Assembly (NCBI GenBank): GCA_035548055.1
Contig: DASZTL010000108.1
Location: forward strand, 31,535 to 95,534
From: DASZTV01 sp035548055
GTDB lineage: Bacteria; Actinomycetota; Actinomycetes; JAFAQI01
Direction: 5' to 3'
DNA: 64,000 nucleotides
The position numbers and the translations under genes are program-made. Within the stretch, counting starts at the first letter, position 1; each line of letters begins with the position of its first letter. This document shows, in pieces, positions 43,779-51,633 of this stretch. A model generated the notes under the pieces. The model did no database searches. It worked only from the letters and a program-made list of their open reading frames with translations, and was not told the DNA's origin.

Positions 43779-44251
43779 CGTCGGCGATCGACATCCCCAA
43801 GGCGTTCACCCCACCCGGCGGCTGGCACGGTGACATGCCGGCGCCGATCCTCGCGGGGTGTACCGAGGCGCTCGCAGCCGGCGCGCCCGATCTGCGTGGC
43901 CTGTGGCGCGCCACCGAAGTGGTCGACGACAGCGGCACCCCGGTGCCGCACGATCACCCCATCCGCAGCCACGTCGAACGGATCGAGCAGGCGGCCAACC
44001 GCGTCGTGGTGACGTCGGCCGGGATCATCCACGACATGTACGTCGACGGCACGTACGAGAACGGCGTCAACGACGTCATGGCGTCGGACCTCACGACCGA
44101 GATCTCGGTGGCGGCGTCGTTCGAGGCCGGTGCCCTCGTGCTGCGCCCGCAGGGGATGCCCGGCGTCGAGATCCACCGCTGGCGCGACGGGGACCTCCTG
44201 CGCTGGCGCTACCACACGCTGTTCACCGCAACCCTCGAACGCATCGACTAG
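43775..44251 (+). CDS. Hypothetical protein, lipocalin-like
   Basis: Protein of 158 aa, translationally coupled to the DUF1330 gene (ATGA). LRGLWRATEVVD, HVERIEQAANRVVVTSAGIIHDMYVDGTYENGVNDV and ISVAASFEAGALVLRP form alternating short strands suggestive of a small beta-barrel (lipocalin-like). No signal peptide. No established family is recognised. Ends 12 bases before repeat copy B. Confidence 0.72.
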   Translation: MTSAIDIPKAFTPPGGWHGDMPAPILAGCTEALAAGAPDLRGLWRATEVVDDSGTPVPHDHPIRSHVERIEQAANRVVVTSAGIIHDMYVDGTYENGVNDVMASDLTTEISVAASFEAGALVLRPQGMPGVEIHRWRDGDLLRWRYHTLFTATLERID

Positions 44252-44263
44252 CAACCCCCTCCT

Positions 44264-44344
44264 CGAAGTAGCACATGAACTCGTTCCCAACGGGTGCTTG
44301 TGCGTCTGCTGTCCGTTTTGATGACCACGACATGTGCTACTTCG
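44264..44344. repeat. 81-bp terminal-inverted-repeat element, copy B
   Basis: Same 12-bp arms as copy A, here extended to 17 bp of perfect complementarity (CCTCGAAGTAGCACATG at 44261-44277 with its complement at 44331-44347). The 57-bp interior matches copy A well at its left end (GAAxTCGTTCC). It lies just after a stop codon and ahead of the Clp-N regulator promoter. Confidence 0.85.
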
Positions 44345-44354
44345 AGGTTTGGGC

Positions 44355-44402
44355 CGTCAACTTGGGGTTGACGGAGTCGGAATCGTCAACTTATGGTTGA
44401 CG
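44355..44402 (+). promoter_or_regulatory. Two tandem palindromic operators overlapping a leaderless promoter
   Basis: CGTCAAC-TTGGG-GTTGACG (44355-44373) and CGTCAAC-TTATG-GTTGACG (44384-44402) are perfect 19-bp palindromes, 29 bp centre to centre. The first overlaps a TTGACG -35 (44368-44373) and the second a TATGGT -10 (44392-44397), which is six bases from the ATG at 44404. Occupancy would block RNA polymerase, so autorepression by the downstream HTH protein is likely. Confidence 0.8.
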
Positions 44403-44403
44403 C

Positions 44404-45135
44404 ATGGCTGAGCTACCGGTACGACTCGATGACCTGATCGACTTCGTCGTCGCGCAGCACCCGGACGGCGATCCGCTGCAGCACCTCGAGGACGCGGTCG
44501 GTGCCTCCACCCGGGTCGGCGAGGTCGCCGACCACTTGATCGGACACTTCGTCGACCAGGCCCGTCGATCCGGTGCGTCGTGGACCGAGATCGGTGCGCA
44601 CATGGGTGTCAGCAAGCAGGCGGCCCAGAAGCGCTTCGTCCCGAACGCCGAGGATCCCGATTTCCCCGACCGCGGCCCGCTGTCACGATTCACGATCCGG
44701 GCCCGCAACGCCGTCCAGGTCGCGAAGCAGCAGGCGGCGGTCATGGGTCATGGTGAAGTGACCAACGTCCACATGTTGCTCGGCCTTCTGACCGAGCCGC
44801 AGGGTCTTGCCGCACTGGCGATCGCCGCCGGTAGCGGACTCGAGCTAGACCAGGTGCGGGACAAGATCTTCGCCACGCAGAAGCGCGCTACCCGCAAAGC
44901 GCGCAGCAGCGTGCGCTTCAGCCGCGACGCCAAGAAGACACTCGAGCTCGCACTCCGCCAGGCCTTGCGGATGGAGCACAACTACATCGGGACCGAGCAT
45001 TTGCTGCTCGGCGTCATGCAACAGGAGAAGGACCCGGCCACCGCGATCCTCGCGGGCTTGGGGATGACGTACGACGCCACCTCCAGCTGGCTGGAAGCCG
45101 AGCTTGCCAAGCTGTTCGCCGCGAAGCAGGTGTGA
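44404..45135 (+). CDS. HTH regulator fused to Clp N-terminal repeats
   Basis: Protein of 243 aa. Residues 40-78 contain an HTH (RRSGASWTEIGAHMGVSKQAAQKRF). Residues 95-240 hold the double Clp_N repeat (FTIRARNAVQVAKQQAAVMGHGEVTNVHMLLGLL and FSRDAKKTLELALRQALRMEHNYIGTEHLLLGVM), the adaptor- and substrate-binding module of ClpC/ClpA. There is no AAA+ ATPase. Its HTH is similar to that of the zinc-finger protein at 62638-62994. Probably a transcription factor that senses protein damage or is linked to Clp proteolysis (inference). Confidence 0.88.
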   Translation: MAELPVRLDDLIDFVVAQHPDGDPLQHLEDAVGASTRVGEVADHLIGHFVDQARRSGASWTEIGAHMGVSKQAAQKRFVPNAEDPDFPDRGPLSRFTIRARNAVQVAKQQAAVMGHGEVTNVHMLLGLLTEPQGLAALAIAAGSGLELDQVRDKIFATQKRATRKARSSVRFSRDAKKTLELALRQALRMEHNYIGTEHLLLGVMQQEKDPATAILAGLGMTYDATSSWLEAELAKLFAAKQV

Positions 45136-45209
45136 TGACGACCACGATCGACTGACGCGCGCGCCCGCTGAGGGTGTAGATATTGCGTATCCCCGCGGAA
45201 TGAGGCGCC

Positions 45210-46556
45210 ATGTCGAACCCGTATCTCGTTGGCAACTTCGCGCCGGTCCGCAGTGAGACGAGTGCCGAAGATCTCCCGGTCACCGGGTCGATCCCCCGTC
45301 ATCTCGACGGCCGGTACCTGCGCATCGGTCCGAACCCGATCTCGGCGGCCGACCCGGCGACGTACCACTGGTTCCTTGGCGACGGGATGGCGCACGGCGT
45401 ACGGATCGTCGACGGCGCAGCGAAGTGGTACCGCAGTCGCTACGTGAAGGCCGGCGATGTCGCTGCCGCGCTCGGCGAGGAGCGCCCGCCAGGCCCGCAG
45501 CACGGCGACTTCGACTTCGCGTCGAACACCAACATCGTCGGACACGCCGGACGCACCTTCGCCCTCGTCGAAGGTGGCTCTCTCCCCTACGAGCTCAGCA
45601 GCGAGCTCGAGACCATCGGCGCCTGCGACTTCGACGGCACCCTGCCCGGCGGATACGCGGCGCATCCGCACCGGGACCCCGACACCGGCGAGCTGCACGC
45701 GGTCTCGTACTACTGGGGATGGGGCGAGAAGGTTCAGTACTCGGTGCTCGGCACCGACGGGCTGATCAAGCGAACCGTTGACATCGCCACGCACGGCGCC
45801 CCGATGATGCACGACTTCTCCCTCACCGAACGGCACGTGGTGATCTACGACCTGCCGGTCAGCTTCAATCTCGACGTCGCGATGACCGGCGCGACCCAGC
45901 ACTACGCGGCCGACAGCTTCCCCTACCGCTGGAACCCCGACTACCCGGCTCGCGTCGGAGCGTTCTCACGTGACGGCGACGGGTCCGACATCCGCTGGTA
46001 CGACGTCGAGCCCTGTTACGTCTTCCACCCGCTCAACGCGTACGACGACGGTGACGACATCGTGTTGGACGTCGCTCGCCACCAGAAGATGTTCGCGACC
46101 GAGGTGCGCGGACCAGACGAAGGCGCGTCGACCCTCGACCGCTGGGTCATCGATGCCCGCGCCGGCAAGGTGCTCGAGTCGCGGCTCGACGACCGCAGCC
46201 AGGAGTTCCCGCGAATCGACGAGCGCCTCACCGGCAAGCGCCATCGCTACGGATACACGGTGGGCTTTCGCGGTGCCACGACACCCGGCGGTCTGCTCAA
46301 GCACGACCTCACCAACGGGTCGTCGATCAGCCACGACTTCGGTGAGGGTCGGCTCGCCAGCGAGTTCGTGTTCGTTCCAGCCGATAACAGCAAGGCCGAG
46401 GACGACGGCGTCGTGATGGGCTTCGTGTACGACCAGGCGAACGACCGCAGCGACCTCGTGATGCTCGATGCCGGCACACTCGAACGAGTCGCGGCCGTGC
46501 ACCTTCCGGTGCGCGTCCCGCAGGGGTTTCACGGCAACTGGGTGGCGACACTCTGA
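45210..46556 (+). CDS. Carotenoid oxygenase (RPE65/CCD family)
   Basis: Iron-dependent oxygenase of 448 aa from ATG 45210. FLGDGMAHGVRI, the His-containing AAHPHRDP, MMHDFSLTERHVVIYD, CYVFHPLNAYDDGDDIVLD and the C-terminal VPQGFHGNWV supply the four His ligands of the seven-bladed propeller. Members cleave carotenoids, apocarotenoids or stilbenes. It is a single gene between regulator and fatty-acyl-CoA ligase; the substrate is uncertain. Confidence 0.94.
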   Translation: MSNPYLVGNFAPVRSETSAEDLPVTGSIPRHLDGRYLRIGPNPISAADPATYHWFLGDGMAHGVRIVDGAAKWYRSRYVKAGDVAAALGEERPPGPQHGDFDFASNTNIVGHAGRTFALVEGGSLPYELSSELETIGACDFDGTLPGGYAAHPHRDPDTGELHAVSYYWGWGEKVQYSVLGTDGLIKRTVDIATHGAPMMHDFSLTERHVVIYDLPVSFNLDVAMTGATQHYAADSFPYRWNPDYPARVGAFSRDGDGSDIRWYDVEPCYVFHPLNAYDDGDDIVLDVARHQKMFATEVRGPDEGASTLDRWVIDARAGKVLESRLDDRSQEFPRIDERLTGKRHRYGYTVGFRGATTPGGLLKHDLTNGSSISHDFGEGRLASEFVFVPADNSKAEDDGVVMGFVYDQANDRSDLVMLDAGTLERVAAVHLPVRVPQGFHGNWVATL

Positions 46557-46560
46557 CGAT

Positions 46561-48198
46561 CTAGGCGGTGACGGTCGCCGCCGCGGCCTGCAGGCCGAGC
46601 TGCTCGACCGAGTCCTCGCGCATCTTGAACTTCTGCACCTTGCCGGTGACGGTCATGGGGAACTCTTCGACAACCATCACGTAGCGCGGGATCTTGAAGT
46701 GCGCGAGCTTGCCGGTGCAGAACTCCCGAACGTCCTCCGTCGTCAGTGTCCGGCCGTCCCGCACGATCACCCAGGCGCACAGCTCCTCGCCGTACTTCTC
46801 GTCGGGCACCCCGATCACCTGGATGTCGGCAACGGCCGGATGGCTGTAGAGGAACTCCTCGACCTCGCGCGGATACACGTTCTCCCCGCCACGGATCACC
46901 ATGTCCTTGATCCGTCCGACGATCTTCACGTAGCCCTCAGCGTCCATCGTCGCGAGGTCGCCGGTGTGCATCCACCCGTCGGGGTCGATCGCCTCAGCCG
47001 TGCGCTCGGCATCGTTCCAGTAGCCGAGCATGACTGAGTACCCGCGCGTGCAGAACTCCCCGGGCTCGCCGTACCCGACGACCTCGCCCGACTCCGGATC
47101 GACCACCTTGATCTCGACGTGCGGATGCACCCGTCCGACGGTCGACACCCGCCGCTCGAGATCGTCGTCGGAGCCGGTCTGGGTGGAGACGGGCGACGTC
47201 TCGGTCATGCCGTAGCAAATCGTGACCTCGGTCATGTTCATCTCGGCGACGACGCGCTTCATCACCTCGACGGGGCACGGCGAGCCGGCCATGATCCCGG
47301 TGCGCAACGTCGAAAGGTCGTACGACGAGAAGTCCGGTAGCGCGAGCTCCGCGATGAACATCGTCGGTACCCCGTACAGAGATGTGCACTTCTCCGTAAC
47401 GACCGCTTGCAGGGTCAGCGCCGCGTCGAAGCCGGGCGCCGGGATCACAATGCAGGCCCCGTGGGTGGTCACCGCGAGATTGCCGAGCACCATCCCGAAG
47501 CAGTGATAGAAGGGCACCGGGATGCAGACGCGGTCGACCTCGGAGTAGCCGCAGCCCTCGCCGATGAAGAACCCGTTGTTGAGGATGTTGCGATGCGACA
47601 GCGTCGCGCCCTTCGGGAACCCCGTCGTGCCGCTCGTGTACTGGATGTTGATCGCGTCGTCGGACGACAGCTGAGCGCTCCGGTCGGCAAGTGCTTCGGG
47701 CGAGACGCCGTCCGCCCGGGCCACAAGTGCGCCCCAGTCGGGGGTACCGATGTAGACCACACTCTCGACGGTCTCGAGCTGTGATCGCACCTCGTCGACC
47801 ATCCCCGCGTAGTTCGACGTCTTGAACTCCGTGGCCGACACGAGGATGCGGCAGCCGGACTGGTTCAGCGCGTAGACGAGCTCATGGGTGCGGTACGCCG
47901 GGTTGATGTTGACGAGGATCGCCCCGATGCGTGCGGTGGCGTACTGCAGGAGCACCCACTCGGCGCAATTGGGCGACCAGATGCCGACGCGCTCGCCGAC
48001 GGCGACACCCATGTCCATCAGTCCCCGGGCGAGGCGGTCGACGTCTGCGTCGAGCTGCGCGTACGTCCACCGACGTCCGGACTCGCACTCGACCATCGCC
48101 TCGGCATCGGCAACGCGCGCGACGGTGCGGCTGAGGTTCTCGCCGATCGTCTCGCCGAGCAGCGGGATGTCGCTGGCTCCGGAACGGTACGACGTCAT
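46561..48198 (-). CDS. Fatty-acyl-CoA synthetase (AMP-binding)
   Basis: ANL-superfamily ligase of 545 aa from ATG 48198. The P-loop is YTSGTTGFPKGATLSH, with CYGMTETSPVS (A5), GWMHTGDLATMDAEGYVKIVGRIKDMVIRGGENVYP (A7-A8) and the catalytic Lys in TVTGKVQKFKMRE. It activates medium or long fatty acids to acyl-CoA. It directly follows a DeoR regulator gene, only one base separating them, so the two are cotranscribed. Confidence 0.94.
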   Translation of the reverse strand: MTSYRSGASDIPLLGETIGENLSRTVARVADAEAMVECESGRRWTYAQLDADVDRLARGLMDMGVAVGERVGIWSPNCAEWVLLQYATARIGAILVNINPAYRTHELVYALNQSGCRILVSATEFKTSNYAGMVDEVRSQLETVESVVYIGTPDWGALVARADGVSPEALADRSAQLSSDDAINIQYTSGTTGFPKGATLSHRNILNNGFFIGEGCGYSEVDRVCIPVPFYHCFGMVLGNLAVTTHGACIVIPAPGFDAALTLQAVVTEKCTSLYGVPTMFIAELALPDFSSYDLSTLRTGIMAGSPCPVEVMKRVVAEMNMTEVTICYGMTETSPVSTQTGSDDDLERRVSTVGRVHPHVEIKVVDPESGEVVGYGEPGEFCTRGYSVMLGYWNDAERTAEAIDPDGWMHTGDLATMDAEGYVKIVGRIKDMVIRGGENVYPREVEEFLYSHPAVADIQVIGVPDEKYGEELCAWVIVRDGRTLTTEDVREFCTGKLAHFKIPRYVMVVEEFPMTVTGKVQKFKMREDSVEQLGLQAAAATVTA

Positions 48199-48199
48199 G

Positions 48200-48964
48200 T
48201 CAGCGCACCTCCACCAGCGAGGAGTATCGATGCAGCCGAGGATCCTCCGGATCCAGCTCCGTGACCAGGACGTTCACATCGCCCCACTCGAGCGACACCG
48301 CAACCGCGCGATCATCGAGCTTCGAGGAGTCGACCGCGAGGACCACCTCGCTCGCCATCGCGGCCAGCACTCTCTTCACCTCGGCCTCTTCTGCGCACTC
48401 CTCGCTCGCCCCAACCACCGGGTCAACCGCGGCGGCGGAGACGAAGAGCTTCTGCAGGAGCAGGTGTCCCGAGGACTGGCATGCGATCGGACCGACCAGA
48501 GAACCAGTTCGGGGCTCGAGCTGGCCTCCCGTGAGGATCGGCACGAGCCCGCGTTTCTGCCGTAGCGCGTTGAAGGTCTCCGGGCCATTGGTGAGGACGG
48601 TGAGCTCGGACGAATCCTGGACGTGCGAGACGAGGCCCATCATCGTTGACGATGCGTCGACCGCGACGGCGCCGCGCGTCGGAACCAGCTCCGCGAGCTT
48701 CTGCGCGATCACCGCTTTGGCAATGGCGTTCTGACGAGCCCGCTCGGCGACCGGCGGTGGCCCCGCGGCTACCGCACCGCCGCGTACGCGGCGCGCAAAC
48801 CCCATCTTCTCGAGCTGTTCGAGGTCGCGGCGCACCGTCATCTCGCTCACCCCGAGCACTTTCGCCGATTCCTTGATCTCGACCGTGCCGCTCCGCTCTA
48901 GCTGCCCTCTCACCCAGTCGAGCCGCCGGTGACTCGCCAGATTCGAGCCTTGGTCGGTGGTCAC
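48200..48964 (-). CDS. DeoR-family transcriptional regulator
   Basis: Regulator of 254 aa from GTG 48964. The N-terminal winged helix is RRLDWVRGQLERSGTVEIKESAKVLGVSEMTVRRDLEQLEKMGFARRVRGGAV, and the C-terminal sugar-isomerase-like DeoRC domain has VAVDASSTM and LTNGPETFNAL. DeoR proteins usually sense sugar phosphates, so its position in an operon with an acyl-CoA ligase is odd. The upstream ABM gene stops four bases before its start. Confidence 0.92.
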   Translation of the reverse strand: MTTDQGSNLASHRRLDWVRGQLERSGTVEIKESAKVLGVSEMTVRRDLEQLEKMGFARRVRGGAVAAGPPPVAERARQNAIAKAVIAQKLAELVPTRGAVAVDASSTMMGLVSHVQDSSELTVLTNGPETFNALRQKRGLVPILTGGQLEPRTGSLVGPIACQSSGHLLLQKLFVSAAAVDPVVGASEECAEEAEVKRVLAAMASEVVLAVDSSKLDDRAVAVSLEWGDVNVLVTELDPEDPRLHRYSSLVEVR

Positions 48965-48968
48965 GAGC

Positions 48969-49271
48969 TCAGAAGAGCGGACCCGACTTCGACACGTCGT
49001 GGCGGACGACGTCCATTCCGCCGTCGAGGGCCGGTCCGATCGTGGTGATGAACTCCGCCATGTGGGGCTGCCCCATGTGGGCGGTCAGCGCTTCATCGTT
49101 CTCCCACCGCTCGACCAACCCGATGGCATTCGGGTCATCGGGCGACACCCAGAAGCTGTACTCGAGACAGCCGGCCTCGGCGATGCTTGCCGCGCTCATC
49201 TTCGCGGCTGCAGCAAGAGCGGCGTCGCGCTGGTCGGGGTGGACTCGGGCCCTGCCGAGGATCAGGATCAT
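48969..49271 (-). CDS. Antibiotic-biosynthesis-monooxygenase (ABM) domain protein
   Basis: Small ferredoxin-fold protein of 100 aa from ATG 49271. ILGRARVHPDQRDAALAAAAKM, GCLEYSFWVSPDDPNAIGLVERWENDEALTAHMGQPHM are typical for ABM/YgiN quinol monooxygenase-like proteins. TAAGGT lies six bases before the ATG (49283-49278), suggesting a leaderless promoter for the ABM-deoR-fadD operon. Confidence 0.88.
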   Translation of the reverse strand: MILILGRARVHPDQRDAALAAAAKMSAASIAEAGCLEYSFWVSPDDPNAIGLVERWENDEALTAHMGQPHMAEFITTIGPALDGGMDVVRHDVSKSGPLF

Positions 49272-49420
49272 GCGCCGACCTTAGAGGTCGCCACAAGTCG
49301 GCACTCGACCCCTCGGCAGAAGTGGCGCGCCTGCACCAGGAGATGTTGGCGCAATCGCCTAGCCTGGTGGAAGACGCGTCCCGCACCTAGCGCGCGGAGA
49401 CGTGGACCGGAAGGAGCGCG

Positions 49421-50842
49421 GTGTTCGGCCGGCCCAAGCCCGTGAGGACTGCCCGTACTCGAGAGCCTGAAGTACGGACCGCCCCGGCGTACCCGGAACA
49501 GCTCGGCTGGGCGGGGATCGTGCTCGCGGTCGTCGGCGTGCTCCTCGCGCTGCACGGCAACCATGTGCAGGACCACCAGGAGGTGGCCGAGGGACTCGCG
49601 CTCGCTGTCGTGGGCCGCGGGCTCGCACTCGGCAGGCCGCTCGTCATCCGCCACCTGGCAGTCGCCATCGGCTGCCTCGTGCTCGCTCGCATCATGTCTA
49701 CTCGCGGCGACGCGGTCATCGAGCAGTGCGCACTGGTCATCGCCGCACTGTGTGCGTTGTGGGCGCGACCGGCCCCCCCCGGCACCGCCGCGCAACGCAA
49801 GCGCATCGTCGAGCTGGTCGATGCCACGCCGAACGACGCGCTGGCACCGTTCGCAAAGCGGCTCGACAAGTCCTACATCTTCTCCCCCGACGGTCAGGCC
49901 GCGGTCGCCTACAAGGTGCGGCTCGGTGTCGCGGTGGCCTCCGGGGACCCGCTCGGTGCCGAAGGCTCCCGTGAAGCCGCCGTCAGGGCCTACCTCCAGG
50001 CGGCAGACGCGAACGGATGGCGGGTGGCTGTGCTCGGTGCGGGCGAGGACTGGGCGGCTTGGTGGAAGGCCCAGGAGAGCCTGCGTGCCGTGCCCATCGG
50101 TCGCGACGTCGTGATCGACGTCGAGACGTTCTCGATGGAGGGACGCGCGTTCCGCAACCTGCGCCAGGCGGTGCAGCGCAGCCACAACTTCGGTGTGACG
50201 ACCAAGATCTACGACGAGCGCAAGCTCCCCGCGGCGCTTCGCCAGACCTTGCGCGAGACTGTCGAAAGCAGCAAGCGCAACCCGCATCGCGGCTTCTCGA
50301 TGATCCTCGACGCACTGCTCGAGGAGGAGCACGTCGGCACCAAGATCGCCGTCGCGTTCGACCGCGACGGCAAGGTCGCGGGCTTCCAGCGGTTTGCTCT
50401 CGCCGACCGTGGTCGCGAGATCTCCCAGGACCTGCCGTGGCGAGTGCCGGGCGCGCCGAACGGGGTCGATGAGCGACTTACCTTCGACATGATCGAGTGG
50501 GCGAAGCGGCACGGCGCGCGGCGGGTGTCACTGTGCTTCGCAGCCTTCCCCGAGCTGTTCGAGGCGAAGCCCGAGCGCGGTTTCGACCGGTTCGGCTACT
50601 GGGCGGCCCACCGGCTCGACCCGCTGATCAAGCTCGAGTCGCTCTACCGGTACCTGCGCAAGTTCCACGCCTTGGGCAAACAGCGGTACGCGGTGCTGCG
50701 GTTGCGGGACGCGCTGCCGGTCGTCGTCGCGATGCTGACACTGGAGTTCGGGCTGCGCCGTACCCGTCGCAGGGAGCGGCGCGGCTGGCGGCGGCTCGCG
50801 CACCGCGACGCACATGCAAGCAATGTGACATTGCCCTTGTGA
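49421..50842 (+). CDS. DUF2156 / phosphatidylglycerol lysyltransferase-type protein
   Basis: Protein of 473 aa from GTG 49421. N-terminal membrane helices (GWAGIVLAVVGVLLALHG; two more up to residue 115) precede a soluble DUF2156 GNAT-like domain (SPDGQAAVAYKVRLGVAVASGDPLG, GWRVAVLGAG, RNLRQAVQRSHNFGVTT, RGFSMILDALL). This matches the aminoacyl-tRNA-dependent lipid-modifying domain of LysX/MprF relatives; the LysRS part is absent. The last eight codons (ASNVTLPL) and the stop lie in a 71-bp repeat, so the C-terminus has been altered by that element. Confidence 0.83.
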   Translation: MFGRPKPVRTARTREPEVRTAPAYPEQLGWAGIVLAVVGVLLALHGNHVQDHQEVAEGLALAVVGRGLALGRPLVIRHLAVAIGCLVLARIMSTRGDAVIEQCALVIAALCALWARPAPPGTAAQRKRIVELVDATPNDALAPFAKRLDKSYIFSPDGQAAVAYKVRLGVAVASGDPLGAEGSREAAVRAYLQAADANGWRVAVLGAGEDWAAWWKAQESLRAVPIGRDVVIDVETFSMEGRAFRNLRQAVQRSHNFGVTTKIYDERKLPAALRQTLRETVESSKRNPHRGFSMILDALLEEEHVGTKIAVAFDRDGKVAGFQRFALADRGREISQDLPWRVPGAPNGVDERLTFDMIEWAKRHGARRVSLCFAAFPELFEAKPERGFDRFGYWAAHRLDPLIKLESLYRYLRKFHALGKQRYAVLRLRDALPVVVAMLTLEFGLRRTRRRERRGWRRLAHRDAHASNVTLPL

Positions 50843-50888
50843 TTAGGCCTCAAATGGCCCGAATCGCGAAGGCAATGTCACATTGCTT
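50818..50888. repeat. 71-bp palindrome-bounded repeat, copy 2
   Basis: The ends GCAAGCAATGTGACATTGCC (50816-50835) and its exact reverse complement (50871-50890) make a 20-bp perfect inverted repeat; each end is also a GCAATG-N3-CATTGC palindrome. Inside, GATT-A-GGCC and GGCC-CG-AATC pair to form a nested hairpin. Core length is 71 bp as in copy 1 at 10746-10816. It overlaps the 3' end of the DUF2156 gene and lies 15 bp before the stop of the convergent glycosyltransferase. Confidence 0.85.
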
Positions 50889-50902
50889 GCACCAATCGAG
50901 GG

Positions 50903-51613
50903 CTAGCGCGCCCGCTGTTCGCGCCTGGGCCAGACCCGGCGCGTGATCAGCGCCAGCCACACGTCGCGGTACTGCCGGGCGCGGTGACGCTGATCGCGCC
51001 AGCCCGCGCCCGTGACGCGATGCGAGATCGGCACCTCGCACTCGAGCACCTTGGCACCACGGCGAAGAGCGTCGATGGTGAGCCCGGTCTCGACACCGAA
51101 GCCACGGGCGAGCGGCTGGACGGCGTCGAAGAGGTCGCGGGTGATGCAGCGCTGGCCGGACAGTGGCTGGGTGGGCGTCCATCCCGTGGCGGCGACGATC
51201 CCCCGGGTGGCGAGCCGTACGACGAAGCCGTGACCGCCGCCCGGTGCCGTCTTTGGCAAGATCGCGATCGTCATGTCGGCTCGACCATCCAGGACCGGCA
51301 CGACGAGCGGGGCCGCGGCGGCCGCAGTCGCCTCGAGATCCGCGTCGAGGAACAGCAGCGCCGCCGCGCCGCGGCCGGCGGTGACGGCTTCGCGGGCCCC
51401 AGTGATCATCGCGGCCGCTTTGCCGCGTCGGCTCGGGTGGCGGACGACGATCGCCCCCGCGTCTCCGGCGACCGCCGCCGTGCGGTCGGTCGATCCGTCG
51501 TCGGTGACGATGACAGCGTCGACTCCGGGGATCGTTGCGGCACTCGCGACGGTCGCTTCGATTCGCTGCTGCTCGTTGAGTGCCGGGATCACCACGACGA
51601 CGGAATCCGGCAT
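50903..51613 (-). CDS. Family 2 glycosyltransferase
   Basis: GT-A glycosyltransferase of 236 aa from ATG 51613. VVVIPALNEQQRIEATV, VTDDGSTDRTAAVA, and the DXD-type LLFLDADLEA are evident, then PLSGQRCITRDLF and ETGLTIDALRRGAKVLECEVPISHR. It resembles glucosyl-3-phosphoglycerate synthase-like and dolichol-phosphate-type enzymes, but is shorter. The acceptor is unknown. Divergent from the sulfotransferase gene. Confidence 0.9.
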   Translation of the reverse strand: MPDSVVVVIPALNEQQRIEATVASAATIPGVDAVIVTDDGSTDRTAAVAGDAGAIVVRHPSRRGKAAAMITGAREAVTAGRGAAALLFLDADLEATAAAAAPLVVPVLDGRADMTIAILPKTAPGGGHGFVVRLATRGIVAATGWTPTQPLSGQRCITRDLFDAVQPLARGFGVETGLTIDALRRGAKVLECEVPISHRVTGAGWRDQRHRARQYRDVWLALITRRVWPRREQRAR

Positions 51614-51620
51614 GGCGTCA

Positions 51621-51633
51621 CACTGTCACAGTG
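51621..51633. promoter_or_regulatory. 13-bp perfect palindrome at a divergent start
   Basis: CACTGT-C-ACAGTG occupies the 17-bp gap between the divergent glycosyltransferase (ATG 51613) and sulfotransferase (GTG 51631) starts and overlaps the latter. A repressor here could control both. Confidence 0.45.
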
